Part shown: piece by piece, positions 7,149 through 16,703 of the stretch
Numbering within the stretch: position 1 is the stretch's first letter
Layout: every line of letters begins with the position of its first letter
Assembly (NCBI GenBank): GCA_038200305.1
Contig: JBBPYD010000188.1
Location: 1 to 64,000, forward strand
Direction: 5' to 3'
From: JANXXV01 sp038200305
GTDB lineage: Bacteria; Acidobacteriota; Terriglobia; Bryobacterales; Bryobacteraceae
DNA: 64,000 nucleotides
Program-made: the position numbers and the translations under genes
Notes under the pieces: generated by a model
Seen by the model: the letters and a program-made list of their open reading frames with translations, nothing else
What the model was told of the DNA's origin: nothing
The model's database searches: none

Positions 7149-10100
7149 ATGCGAAAACTGTTAAGTCTTTTATTGTGTATCGGGTCCACTGTGTGGACTC
7201 AGTCTTATACCGCGTCGGTCCGTGGCGTCGTTACGGATTCGTCGCAGGCCGCTGTTCCGGCAGCAAAGATTACTATTACCGACGTCAATCGTAATTTGGA
7301 GCACAGCGCCGTGGCGGACAGTTCCGGCCGGTATGTTCTGACGGCTCTTCCTCCCGGCACGTACTCACTGACCGCGGAAGCAGCGGGTTTCAAGAAGTAC
7401 TCCCGAAGCGCCTTTGAGTTGCAGGTTCAACAGGAAGCCACGGTGAACGTGGAACTCTCGGTGGGTGAAGTCGCCACCACGGTGGAAATATCCTCAAGCG
7501 CTCCGCTTTTGAACACCACCAGCGCCGATTTGGGTCAAGTAGTCAATAACAGATTCATCCAATCTCTTCCGTTAGCCGGACGCGCGCCGCTCGCGCTTGT
7601 TGCCCTGTCCGCGGGCGTGACTCCCGTCAACACCAGCGCCGGCGGCCAGACGAGCACGAATTTCGTAGCGAACGGCGTCCGTAATTCCACATCCGATGTG
7701 CTATTGGACGGTATGAGCCTGACCAATGTGGAACAGAATAGCGGCATCACCAATCTGGAATACCAGCCCTCAGTGGACGTGGTGCAGGAATTCAAGATCC
7801 AGACCAATTTCTTCAGCGCCGAGTTCGGCAACACGGGTGGAGCGGTGGTCAACATGATCACCAAGAGCGGGACGAACCAATTTCACGGAGTCGGCTACGA
7901 GTTTGCCCGCAACGCCGCTATGAACGCGAATAGCTGGTTTTCCAATCGGGCCGGGCGTTCCATTCCGGATTTCCAACGCAACGTCTTTGGCGGTACCGTG
8001 GGTGGTCCGGTATTGATTCCCAAGCTTTACAATGGCCGTAATAAAACGTTTTTCTTTTACGATTACGAGGGTAATCGCAGATCAAACGCGGATACCCGGT
8101 TGAGCACCATCCCCACCCTGAAAGAGCGAGTGGGAGATTTCTCCGATACGCGGGCGGCCAACGGATCTCTCATCACAATCTACAATCCATTCGACACCTA
8201 CAAGGCTCCCGATGGCCGGACATTGCGCAACCCTTTCCCGGGGAACATTGTTCCGGCTTCCATGCAGCACAAGATAGCCCAGAATGCGCTTTCCTATTAC
8301 CCCAAGCCGACTTCTGACGGAAGTATGTTTACGCATACGGACAACTTCTTTGGACAAGGGGTTTCCACATCACAGGGCGGCCAAATGGATGCCAAGCTGG
8401 ATCACAACATCAACGACAAGCAGCGCATTAGCTCGCGATACAGTCTGAGCTTCGGGAATGACACCCCCGCGAATTTCTTCGGCAATCTGGCGGACCCCTA
8501 CTCGAACGGCAATTCCCGCTCCCGAACTCAGAATTTCGTCTTCGATTTCACCAGTGTGCAGAGTCCCACAACCATCCTCAATCTGCGGTACGGAGTACTT
8601 CGGCAAAACGCGCACACGGATTCCAAAAGCAACGGGTTCGATCCAACTACTCTAGGTCTGCCGCCGATCTATCTGACATCCGGTGTACTTCAGTTCCCGT
8701 CCTTTCAGCCGGAAGGCTATCAGCAGGTCGGCATGGTGGGATATGGCTTGATTGCACGGGGAGACGACGTCCAAAGTATTACCGGTAACATCACGAAAAT
8801 CATCTCCGGTCATAACCTGAAAGTGGGAGCAGAGGCGCGCTTGATGCGCCTTAATTATTTGCAGCCGGGTTTTCCTCAAGGGAATTTAGCTTTCAACCGG
8901 GCAGTTACGAATCAGGATCCTAACACCAACAACTCCCTGCAGGGCAATGCCATTGCCTCCATGCTGATCGGATGGGGAAGCGGTGGCGACTATCATCTGG
9001 ATCCCCCTTCGGCTTCCGCTTCGAAATACTACGGGTTTTATGCCGAGGATGATTGGAAGATTACCCGCAAGTTAACCCTGAACCTGGGTCTGCGCTACGA
9101 CTTCGATGTGCCGCGTACGGAGCGCTACAACCGGCTGAGCTGGTTTGATTTCAATGCGCCTTCGCCGATTGCAGGCAAGGTGCCTGGCTATCCCGATCTC
9201 AAAGGCCAATTCAAATTTGCCGACGCCAACACGCGCAGCCCAATCGACGGCGACTACAACAATTGGCAACCCCGGTTCGGTTTCGCCTACGCGCTGGATA
9301 GTAAAACTGCAATCCGGGGCGGGTACGGGATCTTCTACACCGTCTCACGCGCCACCATTAAGGGACATACGGGTGCGGGCTTCTCCACCGATTCCACTCC
9401 GGAATTCAGCCGCGATGGAGGGCTTACCCAATACGCGACTCTGGAAAATCCATATCCCAACGGCCTGAATGTGCCTCCGGGTAACTCGCTTGGCGCCTCG
9501 ACCTTTCTTGGTCTCGGTATCGGCACCGAGAGCCGCGCCGATAGTAATCCACAGTATCAATCGTGGAATTTCTCCATCCAGCGCGAGCTGCCGGCCGGCT
9601 CGGTAGTTGAGGTCAACTATACCGGAAGCAAAGGCACTCACCTCTATTTCGGCGGTGGAGTGGAGAATCAAAACCGGCTGGACCCGTCTTTATGGGGTCA
9701 GGGAAGGACGGCTCTGAACAGCCTGGTTCCGAATCCTTTCTATGGCATCATCACGGATCCAAAATCCCGCCTGAGTTCACCCACGGTCACTCTGAATACG
9801 CTGCTGCGGCCCTACCCGCAAAATGCGGGCGGAGTGAGCGGCTCAACGCCAAATATCGGCAATTCTATCTATCACGCGGTGCAATTCAAGTATGAGAAGC
9901 GTTACTCGCACGGGCTATCCTTTCTGGCTCATTACACTATCTCTAAATTGATCGACGATTCTTCGTTCTCGGCGGGTAACGTGTCCTGGTTGGGCGGAAC
10001 CACGTCGGTTCAGAATTATAAAAACTTGCGTCTTGAACGGTCCGTCTCCGCGATGGATATTCCGCAGCGCCTGGTTATGAGCTTCTCTTATGAACTCCCT

Positions 10101-10607
10101 GTAGGGAAAGGGAAAGCGCTTGGTTCGAATATGAACCGGACAGCCAACGCAGTTCTGGGCGGCTGGGAAGTGAACGGGCTAACCACCTTCAGCAAGGGCT
10201 ATCCAATCGTTCCCGCGCTACAGGGTGGCGTGCTCTGGGAAGGAACGCAGCGGCCCAATCTGATTGGCGATCCCAGCATGCCGGGATCGGTAGAAAGCCG
10301 GCTGAATAACTACTTCAATACGGCGGCATTCTCGCGGCCCGCGGCAGACACTTTCGGCACCGCTCCGCGTACGCTGAACTATCGGACTCCCGGCATCAAA
10401 AACGCCGATCTCTCATTACTCAAGACGGTGGCCTTTAAAGAGGCGATGCGGCTGCAGCTTCGGCTGGAAACATTCAACAGTACAAACACGCCAACTTTCG
10501 GGACGCCAAACTCAACCTTCGGCGCCTCCAATTTCGGCGTTATCAGTGGATATGCCGGAGGCCGTGGCCCACGTGAACTACAAGTGGCGGTGAAGTTCTA
10601 CTATTAG
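7149..10607 (+). CDS. Oar-like TonB-dependent outer-membrane receptor
   Basis: Very large outer-membrane protein (1152 aa) of the acidobacterial Oar/TonB-dependent group. Order: signal peptide of about 20 residues; a carboxypeptidase-regulatory Ig-like domain (about 22-105, with SVRGVVTDSS and PPGTYSLTAEAAGFKKY); plug domain (about 110-260, with LPLAGRAPLALV and GGAVVNMITKSGTNQFHG); then a long beta-barrel to an aromatic C-terminus (VKFYY). Family role: energised uptake of large substrates or surface adhesion. No TonB/ExbBD genes are in the window. The ATG has AGGA upstream. The stop overlaps the convergent gene at 10604 by four bases. Substrate unknown. Confidence 0.88.
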   Translation: MRKLLSLLLCIGSTVWTQSYTASVRGVVTDSSQAAVPAAKITITDVNRNLEHSAVADSSGRYVLTALPPGTYSLTAEAAGFKKYSRSAFELQVQQEATVNVELSVGEVATTVEISSSAPLLNTTSADLGQVVNNRFIQSLPLAGRAPLALVALSAGVTPVNTSAGGQTSTNFVANGVRNSTSDVLLDGMSLTNVEQNSGITNLEYQPSVDVVQEFKIQTNFFSAEFGNTGGAVVNMITKSGTNQFHGVGYEFARNAAMNANSWFSNRAGRSIPDFQRNVFGGTVGGPVLIPKLYNGRNKTFFFYDYEGNRRSNADTRLSTIPTLKERVGDFSDTRAANGSLITIYNPFDTYKAPDGRTLRNPFPGNIVPASMQHKIAQNALSYYPKPTSDGSMFTHTDNFFGQGVSTSQGGQMDAKLDHNINDKQRISSRYSLSFGNDTPANFFGNLADPYSNGNSRSRTQNFVFDFTSVQSPTTILNLRYGVLRQNAHTDSKSNGFDPTTLGLPPIYLTSGVLQFPSFQPEGYQQVGMVGYGLIARGDDVQSITGNITKIISGHNLKVGAEARLMRLNYLQPGFPQGNLAFNRAVTNQDPNTNNSLQGNAIASMLIGWGSGGDYHLDPPSASASKYYGFYAEDDWKITRKLTLNLGLRYDFDVPRTERYNRLSWFDFNAPSPIAGKVPGYPDLKGQFKFADANTRSPIDGDYNNWQPRFGFAYALDSKTAIRGGYGIFYTVSRATIKGHTGAGFSTDSTPEFSRDGGLTQYATLENPYPNGLNVPPGNSLGASTFLGLGIGTESRADSNPQYQSWNFSIQRELPAGSVVEVNYTGSKGTHLYFGGGVENQNRLDPSLWGQGRTALNSLVPNPFYGIITDPKSRLSSPTVTLNTLLRPYPQNAGGVSGSTPNIGNSIYHAVQFKYEKRYSHGLSFLAHYTISKLIDDSSFSAGNVSWLGGTTSVQNYKNLRLERSVSAMDIPQRLVMSFSYELPVGKGKALGSNMNRTANAVLGGWEVNGLTTFSKGYPIVPALQGGVLWEGTQRPNLIGDPSMPGSVESRLNNYFNTAAFSRPAADTFGTAPRTLNYRTPGIKNADLSLLKTVAFKEAMRLQLRLETFNSTNTPTFGTPNSTFGASNFGVISGYAGGRGPRELQVAVKFYY

Positions 10608-11266
10608 GTGACCGCGGGCAGTACGGGAGGTTGAAGCCGCGCTCGACGACGTTCTCTCCGATTGCGGTGCGAAGCCGTGGCTGCTGCGGGCGTTACCCGA
10701 GGTTGAAGAGCTTCGGGAGACATAGCTGCAGTGGCGGGCGGTACAGGAGGTTGAAGAGCTTCGGAAGGCGCTTCTTCATTTTGCCGAGCAAAGCCAATTC
10801 TGGCTTTCTGGAGTGTTTGTAGTTCTTTAGAGGCACGGTAGAAGGCGCGGTCCAGGCTGGTTTCGTAGCGGGCGAGGCGGGAAAAGTTGTCTTGCCCGAG
10901 GCCGTCAATGGTGAAGGATTGCCCGAGGGTGCCGAATCCTATCTTCTCCGCCTGTGCTTCGGTTGGATAGAAGTGCAGGTACAGATCGGTTTCGATGCGG
11001 CCGATGCGCCGGTTCCGCCAGAAGCTGAGCAGCATCTTTTCCACGCAGAACAGTTCGGCTGGGCCTTCGGGTTTGAATTGCTGGTGAAAGGAGTCGCGCA
11101 ATTCTTCGAACACGGTGGGGTCTTCATCTGGGAGTAGGACCTCCTGCGCCCGGAGTCCGTGGGTGAGGCTGTTGAGGCGGACGGCTGCTTTGCCTTCTTC
11201 GGTGCGCGGTCCGGTGCTATATTGCGCGTTGCGGCGATTGGCCGCGATTTGTGCTACTGACGCCAC
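10604..11266 (-). CDS. conserved hypothetical protein with STGPRT-type N-terminus
   Basis: Not assigned to a function. The N-terminus AANRRNAQYSTGPRTEEGKA followed by RLNSLTHGL is a recurring signature of a multicopy protein family in Acidobacteriota. The middle is helical and charged (CVEKMLLSFWRNRRIGRIE). The C-terminal 55 residues are low-complexity and built from imperfect repeats (ALQPPV, ALQPRV, RLQPPV) that correspond to DNA repeats at 10617-10764. No signal peptide or membrane segment, so probably cytoplasmic. GTG start with GGAG upstream. Its stop lies inside the stop region of the convergent receptor gene, leaving no room for a terminator between them. Confidence 0.6.
   Translation of the reverse strand: MASVAQIAANRRNAQYSTGPRTEEGKAAVRLNSLTHGLRAQEVLLPDEDPTVFEELRDSFHQQFKPEGPAELFCVEKMLLSFWRNRRIGRIETDLYLHFYPTEAQAEKIGFGTLGQSFTIDGLGQDNFSRLARYETSLDRAFYRASKELQTLQKARIGFARQNEEAPSEALQPPVPPATAAMSPEALQPRVTPAAATASHRNRRERRRARLQPPVLPAVT
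10617..10764. repeat. three imperfect copies of a ~20-28 bp repeat
   Basis: Three copies of a unit containing GAGGTTGAAG, two of them extended by AGCTTCGG, at about 10617-10636, 10688-10717 and 10737-10764. They encode the proline-rich C-terminal repeats of the minus-strand gene. Copies 2 and 3 are the most alike. Confidence 0.6.
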
Positions 11267-11606
11267 GTGCTGCTCTCCTTGTATTTGTCCAGTCCGGCAA
11301 CGCTTGCTTACGCGCGCGGCTCGGCTACTTAGGATTTAGCATGGGTGGGGTACGGGGAAATTTGGCTGTGGGAGGAAGTGGTTTGTTTTGAGTGAAAGAA
11401 AGTTGATTTTTGTCGTGACCGTAAGGTTCGGCGGCGGCGCCGCGGCGGAGAAGGGCTGACGGAGCTCCGATCGCTCGTCTGAAACAGCGTTTAGAGAATT
11501 TCTTGCATGTCCAAAGACTCAAGAGGCCAACCTATAGACGTGGACTGGGCATGAGAGGAGTCGTTTGTGATTTCCAGATGTTGTATGTTTGCGGGGTGGC
11601 GATCCT
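11267..11606. other. intergenic region without a convincing gene
   Basis: About 340 bases between the divergent hypothetical gene and the decayed permease. It holds a GC-rich simple stretch (GGCGGCGGCGCCGCGGCGG near 11431-11449). A 65-codon reading frame on the minus strand has proline-rich low-complexity content and no recognisable domain. The promoters of both flanking genes should lie here, but none is clear. Confidence 0.4.
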
Positions 11607-13583
11607 GTGGGTTACGTAAGTAAATTGTTCTCCATCTTTCGTCAAGATCTCTTGTATAGCTTCCGCTCGTTGGCCAAGCACCGGAGTTTCTCTCTGGCGG
11701 TGATATCGGTACTCACAATCACTGTCGCCGCGAATACAACTATTTTCAGTCTGATAGATGCACTCCTGCTCAGGTCCTTACCTTTATATCAACCCAGCCG
11801 CCTTTTCCAAATTGAAATGCTCAATCGCCGTGGCGAGAAAAGGCCCCTCTCCTATCCGATGTTCCAGAGCATCCGAGACCGTCAAAGCGTATTCGAGTCC
11901 ATCGCTGCATGGAAACGCCCCCATACTCATGACGCAAGGGAATGGCGAAATTGAGCGGATTCAAGGACTGCTCGTGTCGGGGACTTTCTTCTCGACACTT
12001 GGAGTGACTCCGGTACTTGGACGGCTTATTTCCGCTGAAGATGATAGGCCAGGATCCAGCTCCGGCCAAGTCCCGTAATCAGCTACCAGTATTGGCAGAG
12101 ACGATTCTCCCAATCGCCCACAGTCCTCGGGGGGACGGTGCGAATCGAGGGAGTCCAGTTCACGATTATCGGGGTAATGCCGCCCTCCTTCTTTGGACTA
12201 AAAGTTGGAAAGATCTCCGATGTTGCGATTCCCCTTGCGGCGCAAGAGTCGATCGCGCCAATGGGGCGCAAACTTACCAATGTAGACGTGCTTTGGATCA
12301 ATACAATCGCACGACTGAAAGCTGGCATTTCACCGGTCCAGGCAAGCACAAATATTGAAACAATCTGGCCACAGATACTAGAAACGCTGGTTTCCAGCGG
12401 CTATTCACCCGCGCGCCGGGCAAGCTTCTTGCGAAATCGCCTACAACTTGCATCAGCCGCGCGAGGGATCTCCGACATCCGGGAGCGATTCTCTAAACCA
12501 TTGTTCTTACTACTGCTACTTGGGACCTTGGTAATGATCGTTGCGTGCGTAAACATTGGACTTCTGACGCTGGCGAGGACGATTGAGCGGCATCATGAAA
12601 TAGCCTTGCGGCTATCCATAGGCGCAAGCAGGATACGGATTGCCATGCAACTGATTGCGGAAAACGCCTTATTGTGCCTGATAAGCGCGGCCGCGGCATT
12701 GGCTCATCTTCAGCCTAGGCCGGCACCAAATGAAGATATGTCCGTGTACGAGTCGTATGTTGGTCCCGGGTATCATCAAACATTCGGGTTGAAATTGCGA
12801 GCTGGTCGCGATTTTACTTTCCATGACGCCATCAACACACCGGCTGTTGCGCTTGTCAGTGAGACATTCGCCAAGCGCTTCTTTGGTACCGGTGAGCCTT
12901 TAGGAAAGCGAGTCTCTGTGTCTCAGCCGAAGCCTGGCCAAGAAATGCAGATTATCGGCGTCGTCAGCGATTCACAGTTTCGTAGTGTAAGAGAGCGGCC
13001 GCCGGCTCTTCTTTACCGCGCAGTCTTTCAGAATCCGCGGATGCTCGGGAACATGACACTATCGGTTCGCTCAAATGCCAATGACCGCGATGGCGCCGAG
13101 GCGATCAGGACCCAGGTGGCGGCTTTAGGGCGAGAATTGCCGGTCCATGTACGGTCGCTAGAGCAACAGATCGACGAGTCTCTGAGCCAGGACCGGCTTC
13201 TCGCCGTTATTGCTAGCACGTTTGGGATCATCGGTATGATTGTCGGTTGCCTTGGTCTTTATGGATTGACAATCTATACGACTGCCAGGCGGAGGAACGA
13301 AATCGGCATCCGGCTGGCGCTGGGCGCAAACCCGCGCAATATTTTTGTTTTAGTCTATCGAGAGATGCTGCTTATAATCGCAGTTGGAGTGGCGATCGGA
13401 GTGGCATTCGCAGCGGTGTTTGCACGGACTTTGTCAAGTATGCTTTTCGATTTGCCCACAGTAGACATTAAAACATTCCTATTAGCAGGCGTCCTAGCTA
13501 CACTCACTGGCCTCGCAGCCTGTTCTGTTCCTTCGATCCGCGCTACCCGGATTGGCGTGGTGGATGCGCTACGGCACGATTGA
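11607..13583 (+). pseudogene. ADOP/MacB-FtsX ABC permease, decayed
   Basis: Remnant of an acidobacterial-type ABC efflux permease (MacB periplasmic core plus FtsX). Seen in order: N-terminal transmembrane segment and ANTTIFSLIDALLLRSLP; first frameshift near 11915-11925; LVSGTFFSTLGVTPVLGRL; second frameshift near 12073 (one C missing); MacB-core piece (VQFTIIGVMPPSFFGL); FtsX segment with ERHHEIALRLSIGASR; then an abrupt jump near 12700-12730 to FGLKLRAGRDFTFHD. The jump removes roughly 200-250 residues that intact relatives carry. The last FtsX part (RRRNEIGIRLALGANPRNI) and the C-terminus are preserved. Two single-base deletions plus one internal deletion make it non-functional. Confidence 0.75.
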
Positions 13584-13589
13584 CGTATC

Positions 13590-13835
13590 CACCCCATGAA
13601 CACCAGGAGCGGGCCAGCAACTGGTGAGTCAATGAGCCGTTAGGCGCGGGCCTTAGCCCAGCGATGTGGCAGTAACTGAGGCGCCTTCCTCCATCCGCTT
13701 GGCCCATACCGCGAACCGTCGCGATCCCAATCAGAATTTTCACCCGGTCCCGCCGACGATTAGTAAAACAGAACAAGTGCCCGGCAAATGCAGGCCCGCA
13801 GCACCGCCAGCACCAGCTTGAGCGAACTTCGCCGG
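13590..13835 (-). mobile_element. IS66-family TnpB (Orf2) remnant
   Basis: Fragment of the accessory TnpB protein of an IS66-type insertion sequence. On the minus strand PAFAGHLFCFTNRRRDRVKI matches the TnpB core (GHLFVF...RRRDRIKIL). The following WDRDGFAVWAKRMEEG is recovered only by adding one T at two places (ATTGGG and GGTTCG near 13715-13735). No TnpA, no large transposase and no terminal inverted repeats were seen, so this is a dead remnant. It lies directly upstream of the vapBC pair. Confidence 0.6.
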
Positions 13836-13886
13836 CCCAGTCTAGTTAGTCCTCCTTGGAGGATAATAGGGAGGACCGGAGGTCAC

Positions 13887-14150
13887 GTGCCCGTCTTAAA
13901 TATTAAAGATCCTGAAGCTCATGCGCTTGCAACCGAGATTGCCCACCGGACCGGTCAAACCCTCACCCGGGTAGTTAAGGAGGCACTCCAGTACCGCTTG
14001 GCCCGGGAACGGGCGACAAGGTCCAGTCAAGGAAGGCTGATTGCACGTGTTCTTGAACTCGGGCGGCGTGCCTCTTCCCGTCCTGTCCTGGATCCACGAA
14101 GTCCTGAAGAAATCATGGGCTATGACGAATTAGGAGTGCCGCGTTCTTGA
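13887..14150 (+). CDS. vapB: VapB-type ribbon-helix-helix antitoxin
   Basis: Antitoxin of a VapBC pair (PSK-operon-factor type). Begins VPVLNIKDPEAHALATEIA, the normal N-terminal strand and helices of the DNA-binding domain; the C-terminus (SPEEIMGYDELGVPRS) matches the toxin-binding tail. GTG 13887 is chosen because GGAGG precedes it by four bases and it gives a normal 87-aa length. A 14-bp palindrome (TCCTCC-TT-GGAGGA, 13850-13863) just upstream could be its operator. The stop overlaps the TTG start of vapC by four bases. The gene is intact while the toxin is not. Confidence 0.78.
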   Translation: MPVLNIKDPEAHALATEIAHRTGQTLTRVVKEALQYRLARERATRSSQGRLIARVLELGRRASSRPVLDPRSPEEIMGYDELGVPRS

Positions 14151-14528
14151 CGATCGATTCTTCGGCGGTTCTCGCTATTGTGTTTCAAGAACCGGAGGCG
14201 CAACAAATGGCAGCCGCGATCGCATCGGCCAATGTCGGCGGTGAATTGGCTCGAAGTCCTGATGGTAGTCCAAGGACGATACGGAGCCGAATCGGCCGAC
14301 GATGCGTTACTTATATTGCAGGATCTGGAGGTCGATCCGGTTCCTTTCGATCGCGAACAGATGTTGGAAGCCCGAGCGGCTTGGCAGCGCTTTGGAAAAG
14401 GACGTCATCCGGCTGCGTTGAATCTGGAGGATTGCTGTGCTTACGCTGCAGCAGTCACCGGTGACGAGCCGCTGCTGTATAAGGGAGAAGATTTCCCCAA
14501 GACGGACGTGCTGCGGGCCGAATGGTGA
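14147..14528 (+). pseudogene. vapC: VapC PIN-domain toxin, frameshifted
   Basis: PIN-domain ribonuclease toxin paired with the vapB just upstream. The first part (MTIDSSAVLAIVFQEPEAQQ, with the first catalytic Asp) runs in one frame to about 14235. The rest (SAVNWLEVLMVVQGR, then GKGRHPAALNLEDCCAYAAA with the later acidic residues, and PLLYKGEDFPKTD) continues in another frame. Around the junction the usual few residues before SAVNWLE are missing, so a small deletion of 3n+2 bases is the likely cause. Neither frame encodes a full PIN domain. Confidence 0.7.
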
Positions 14529-14643
14529 GGCCGAAATAGGTCCGCCTGCAATAGCCTGAAATGAAGCAAGCTGTTCAACGGCTTCGGCGGCACCTTGGCG
14601 GCCGCGTTGTGCAAGCCACCTCCCCCATGGTATCTGTTGGCGC

Positions 14644-15437
14644 ATGGATGAGCTTTTGACCTCTATCGCCGCGAAAAAAGAGTGGCTCGACAAGATGCGG
14701 CCCCTGCTGCCGAAGGCACTTCCCGACCTTGAGCACTACTACGACATCGAGCTTACGTATACGTCGAACGCCATCGAGGGCAACACGCTCAGCGCGGTCG
14801 AAACCACGCTTGTCATTGAAAAAGGGATTACCATCGGCGGCAAGCCCCTCAAAGATCATCTTGAGGCGCTCGATCACTACGACGCAATCCGCTATGTGCG
14901 AGAGCTTGCCCGGCAAACCTCGCCGTTGACTGAAGGCGACGTACGCAATCTGCACAAGCTGGTTATGCAGCGCTCCGGCCCCGACATCGCCGGACGCTAT
15001 GCGGACCTCCCCCGCTACGTCCGCACCGAGACCGGGAGACATGATTTTCCGTCCCCGGCAGAGATCCCTTCCCAGATGGGCCACTTTGCCGCTTGGCTCG
15101 GGACAGCAACCGATACGCCGGAAACCGCGTTCATGGCGCATCGCCGCCTGGTGGACATTCACCCGTTCAATGACGGTAATGGCCGTACCGCGCGGCTGAC
15201 GATGAACCTCGTCTTAATCGTGGCGGCTATCCCCCGATTGCCGTGCGCCCCGAAGACCGGCTGGATTATATTCGCAGCCTGCAGCAGGTACAGGCCGGGC
15301 AAGGACCGGAGATCTTTACCGGTCTTCTCTATAAGAGACTGGATGCCACCTTGGGAGAGTACTTGAGCGTCTTGCAAAGGGGCGATTCCCTGGAAGCCAG
15401 ACGAGAGGAGCCATACGGCGCCGGCGCGAAGCCGTGA
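14644..15437 (+). pseudogene. Fic-domain AMP-transferase-type protein, frameshifted
   Basis: Fic protein, normally an enzyme transferring AMP (or a related group) to target proteins. Seen: an N-terminal inhibitory helix with SNAIEG at residues 41-46 (the S/T-xxx-E-G/N self-inhibition motif of class II Fic proteins) and an intact active-site motif HPFNDGNGR at 173-181. Right after TARLTMNLVLI, one base is missing near 15218-15220. The proper sequence (GGYPPIAVRPEDRLDYIRSL and GPEIFTGLLYKRLDATLGEY) continues in the next frame to 15437. The in-frame product would keep the active motif but lose the natural C-terminal helices for an unrelated 50-residue tail ending at 15366. Confidence 0.72.
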
Positions 15438-15862
15438 ACGTGCTCGCCGTTACTGGTTGAGGATGCCGTTGCCGGATACTTCGACGAGCTTGCGCAGACG
15501 CGGGAAACGCTCAACAGCCGGTATGACGACCTGAAAAGCGGCAGAGTGAAGTCCATCCCTAGCGACGAGATTATGTCCGCTTGCATTAAAAGAGCGCCGC
15601 CCGCCGTTCCCAACCAGATTCATGACCGGATACGATTTCCACCCGGAAGCGCCATCGACGTTGACGAGATTTGGGATTTCATTGCCGAGGATAATCTCGC
15701 CGCCGCCGACAAGGTGATTGCGGATATTTTAACTTCATTCTGGCGCGTGACTACCTGATTGCTTACGCCCCGGATGAAAAACCATTGTGGATTGTTGCGG
15801 TGATACACGGGCGCAGCCCCCGTGTAATGGCCGCGATCTCAGGGGCCGAGAGTAGCTTTTAG
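15435..15862 (+). pseudogene. ParDE/RelBE-like TA remnant
   Basis: Decayed TA pair. An antitoxin-like piece (VEDAVAGYFDELAQTRETLN, then SRYDDLKSGRVKSIPSDEIM) lies before an ATG at 15622 that begins the ParE sequence MTGYDFHPEA. One base is missing near 15651, after which IDVDEIWDFIAEDNLAAADK continues in another frame. Near 15720-15735 about 30 residues of the ParE core are deleted and the sequence jumps to FILARDYLIAYAPDEKPLW and VIHGRSPRVMAAI, ending at TAG 15860-15862. The antitoxin end is also out of frame with the expected ATGA overlap. Not functional. Confidence 0.6.
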
Positions 15863-16013
15863 AAGAGTAGCTTTTAAATCTTTTAAATAATGATAAAGCG
15901 GTGGAACGAAGCAGCGAACTGGCCGTTGAGATATATTTCAACCTGGGTAAGGCCCTGAGACTCCGCTTTGCAGCCAACTTGATAGGTGTTAAGCTACAGG
16001 CTACAGCCTGCCG

Positions 16014-16304
16014 GTGAAAATACGGACCTTCGCCCACAAGGGCCTGAAACGGCTCTACTCGGAAGACAGTGCGAAAGGCGTTCCACCCGGCACCGTGGAC
16101 AAGCTGCGGAAGATGCTCGCGTACCTCGACAACATGGAAGACCCGGAAGAATTGCGGACGCTCACAGCTTGGAAGGTTCACACGTTGACTGGCGACCGCA
16201 AAGGCACATGGAGCCTGAGCGTTACCCGCAACCGCCGCCTGACGTTCCGTATCGAAGCCGCCGAGCGTGAAATTTGCGGCGTGAATTTAGAAGACTACCA
16301 CTAA
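16014..16304 (+). CDS. higB: HigB/RelE-type toxin
   Basis: Plasmid-maintenance killer toxin, a ribosome-dependent mRNA-cleaving RelE-fold protein. Seen: IRTFAHKGLKRLYSEDSAKG at the start, the KVHTLTGDRKGTWSLSVTRN segment, and the typical end RLTFRIEAAEREICGVNLED followed by YH. 96 aa, normal length, intact. It begins at GTG, which overlaps by four bases (GTGA) the stop of a 38-codon open frame at 15901-16017 of unknown meaning. The antitoxin gene follows after 19 bases. Toxin-first order is the usual higBA order. Confidence 0.87.
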   Translation: MKIRTFAHKGLKRLYSEDSAKGVPPGTVDKLRKMLAYLDNMEDPEELRTLTAWKVHTLTGDRKGTWSLSVTRNRRLTFRIEAAEREICGVNLEDYH

Positions 16305-16323
16305 CCAGCAGGAGTAACCGGCC

Positions 16324-16626
16324 ATGCCCATGAAGAGCCCGCCGCATCCCGGCGATTTCATCCGGACGGAGATCATTGAACCCGCAGGCTTGTCCGTCAC
16401 GGACGCGGCAAAAGCGCTTCAGGTGTCCCGCCCTGCCCTGTCCAGTTTGCTCAACGGCAAGGCGAATCTGTCCGGCGATATGGCGCTACGCATTGAGAAA
16501 GCTTTCGGCGTGAAGATGGATACGCTCATGAGGATGCAATCCGCCTACGACATCGCGCAGATCCGTAAGCGGGAAAAGGAAATCCATGTCCGCCGCATTC
16601 ACCGCCAAGCCGGCATTCACCCATAG
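16324..16626 (+). CDS. higA: HigA-type Xre antitoxin
   Basis: HigA-family antitoxin and autorepressor. It begins KSPPHPGDFIRTEIIEPAGL and contains a complete helix-turn-helix: SVTDAAKALQVSRPALSSLL followed by NGKANLSGDMALRIEKAFGV. About 100 aa, normal length. The C-terminal 25 residues are basic. It follows higB on the same strand with a purine-rich GGAG (16310s) ahead of its ATG. This pair is one of the few fully intact TA systems in the window, so it could be active. Confidence 0.9.
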   Translation: MPMKSPPHPGDFIRTEIIEPAGLSVTDAAKALQVSRPALSSLLNGKANLSGDMALRIEKAFGVKMDTLMRMQSAYDIAQIRKREKEIHVRRIHRQAGIHP

Positions 16627-16703
16627 GCAAACGTATCAAATTGGGTCCTTTGCGACCCGCGACAATCGATGCAAGGAGACGCCGCAGCGCCGCTGAAAAC
16701 TTT

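Noticed and set aside
11325..11522. A 65-codon minus-strand frame between the hypothetical gene and the permease
   Set aside because: Proline-rich low-complexity content, no domain and no ribosome site; treated as non-coding.
14575..15162. A 195-codon open frame on the minus strand
   Set aside because: Antisense to the fic gene; no recognised family.
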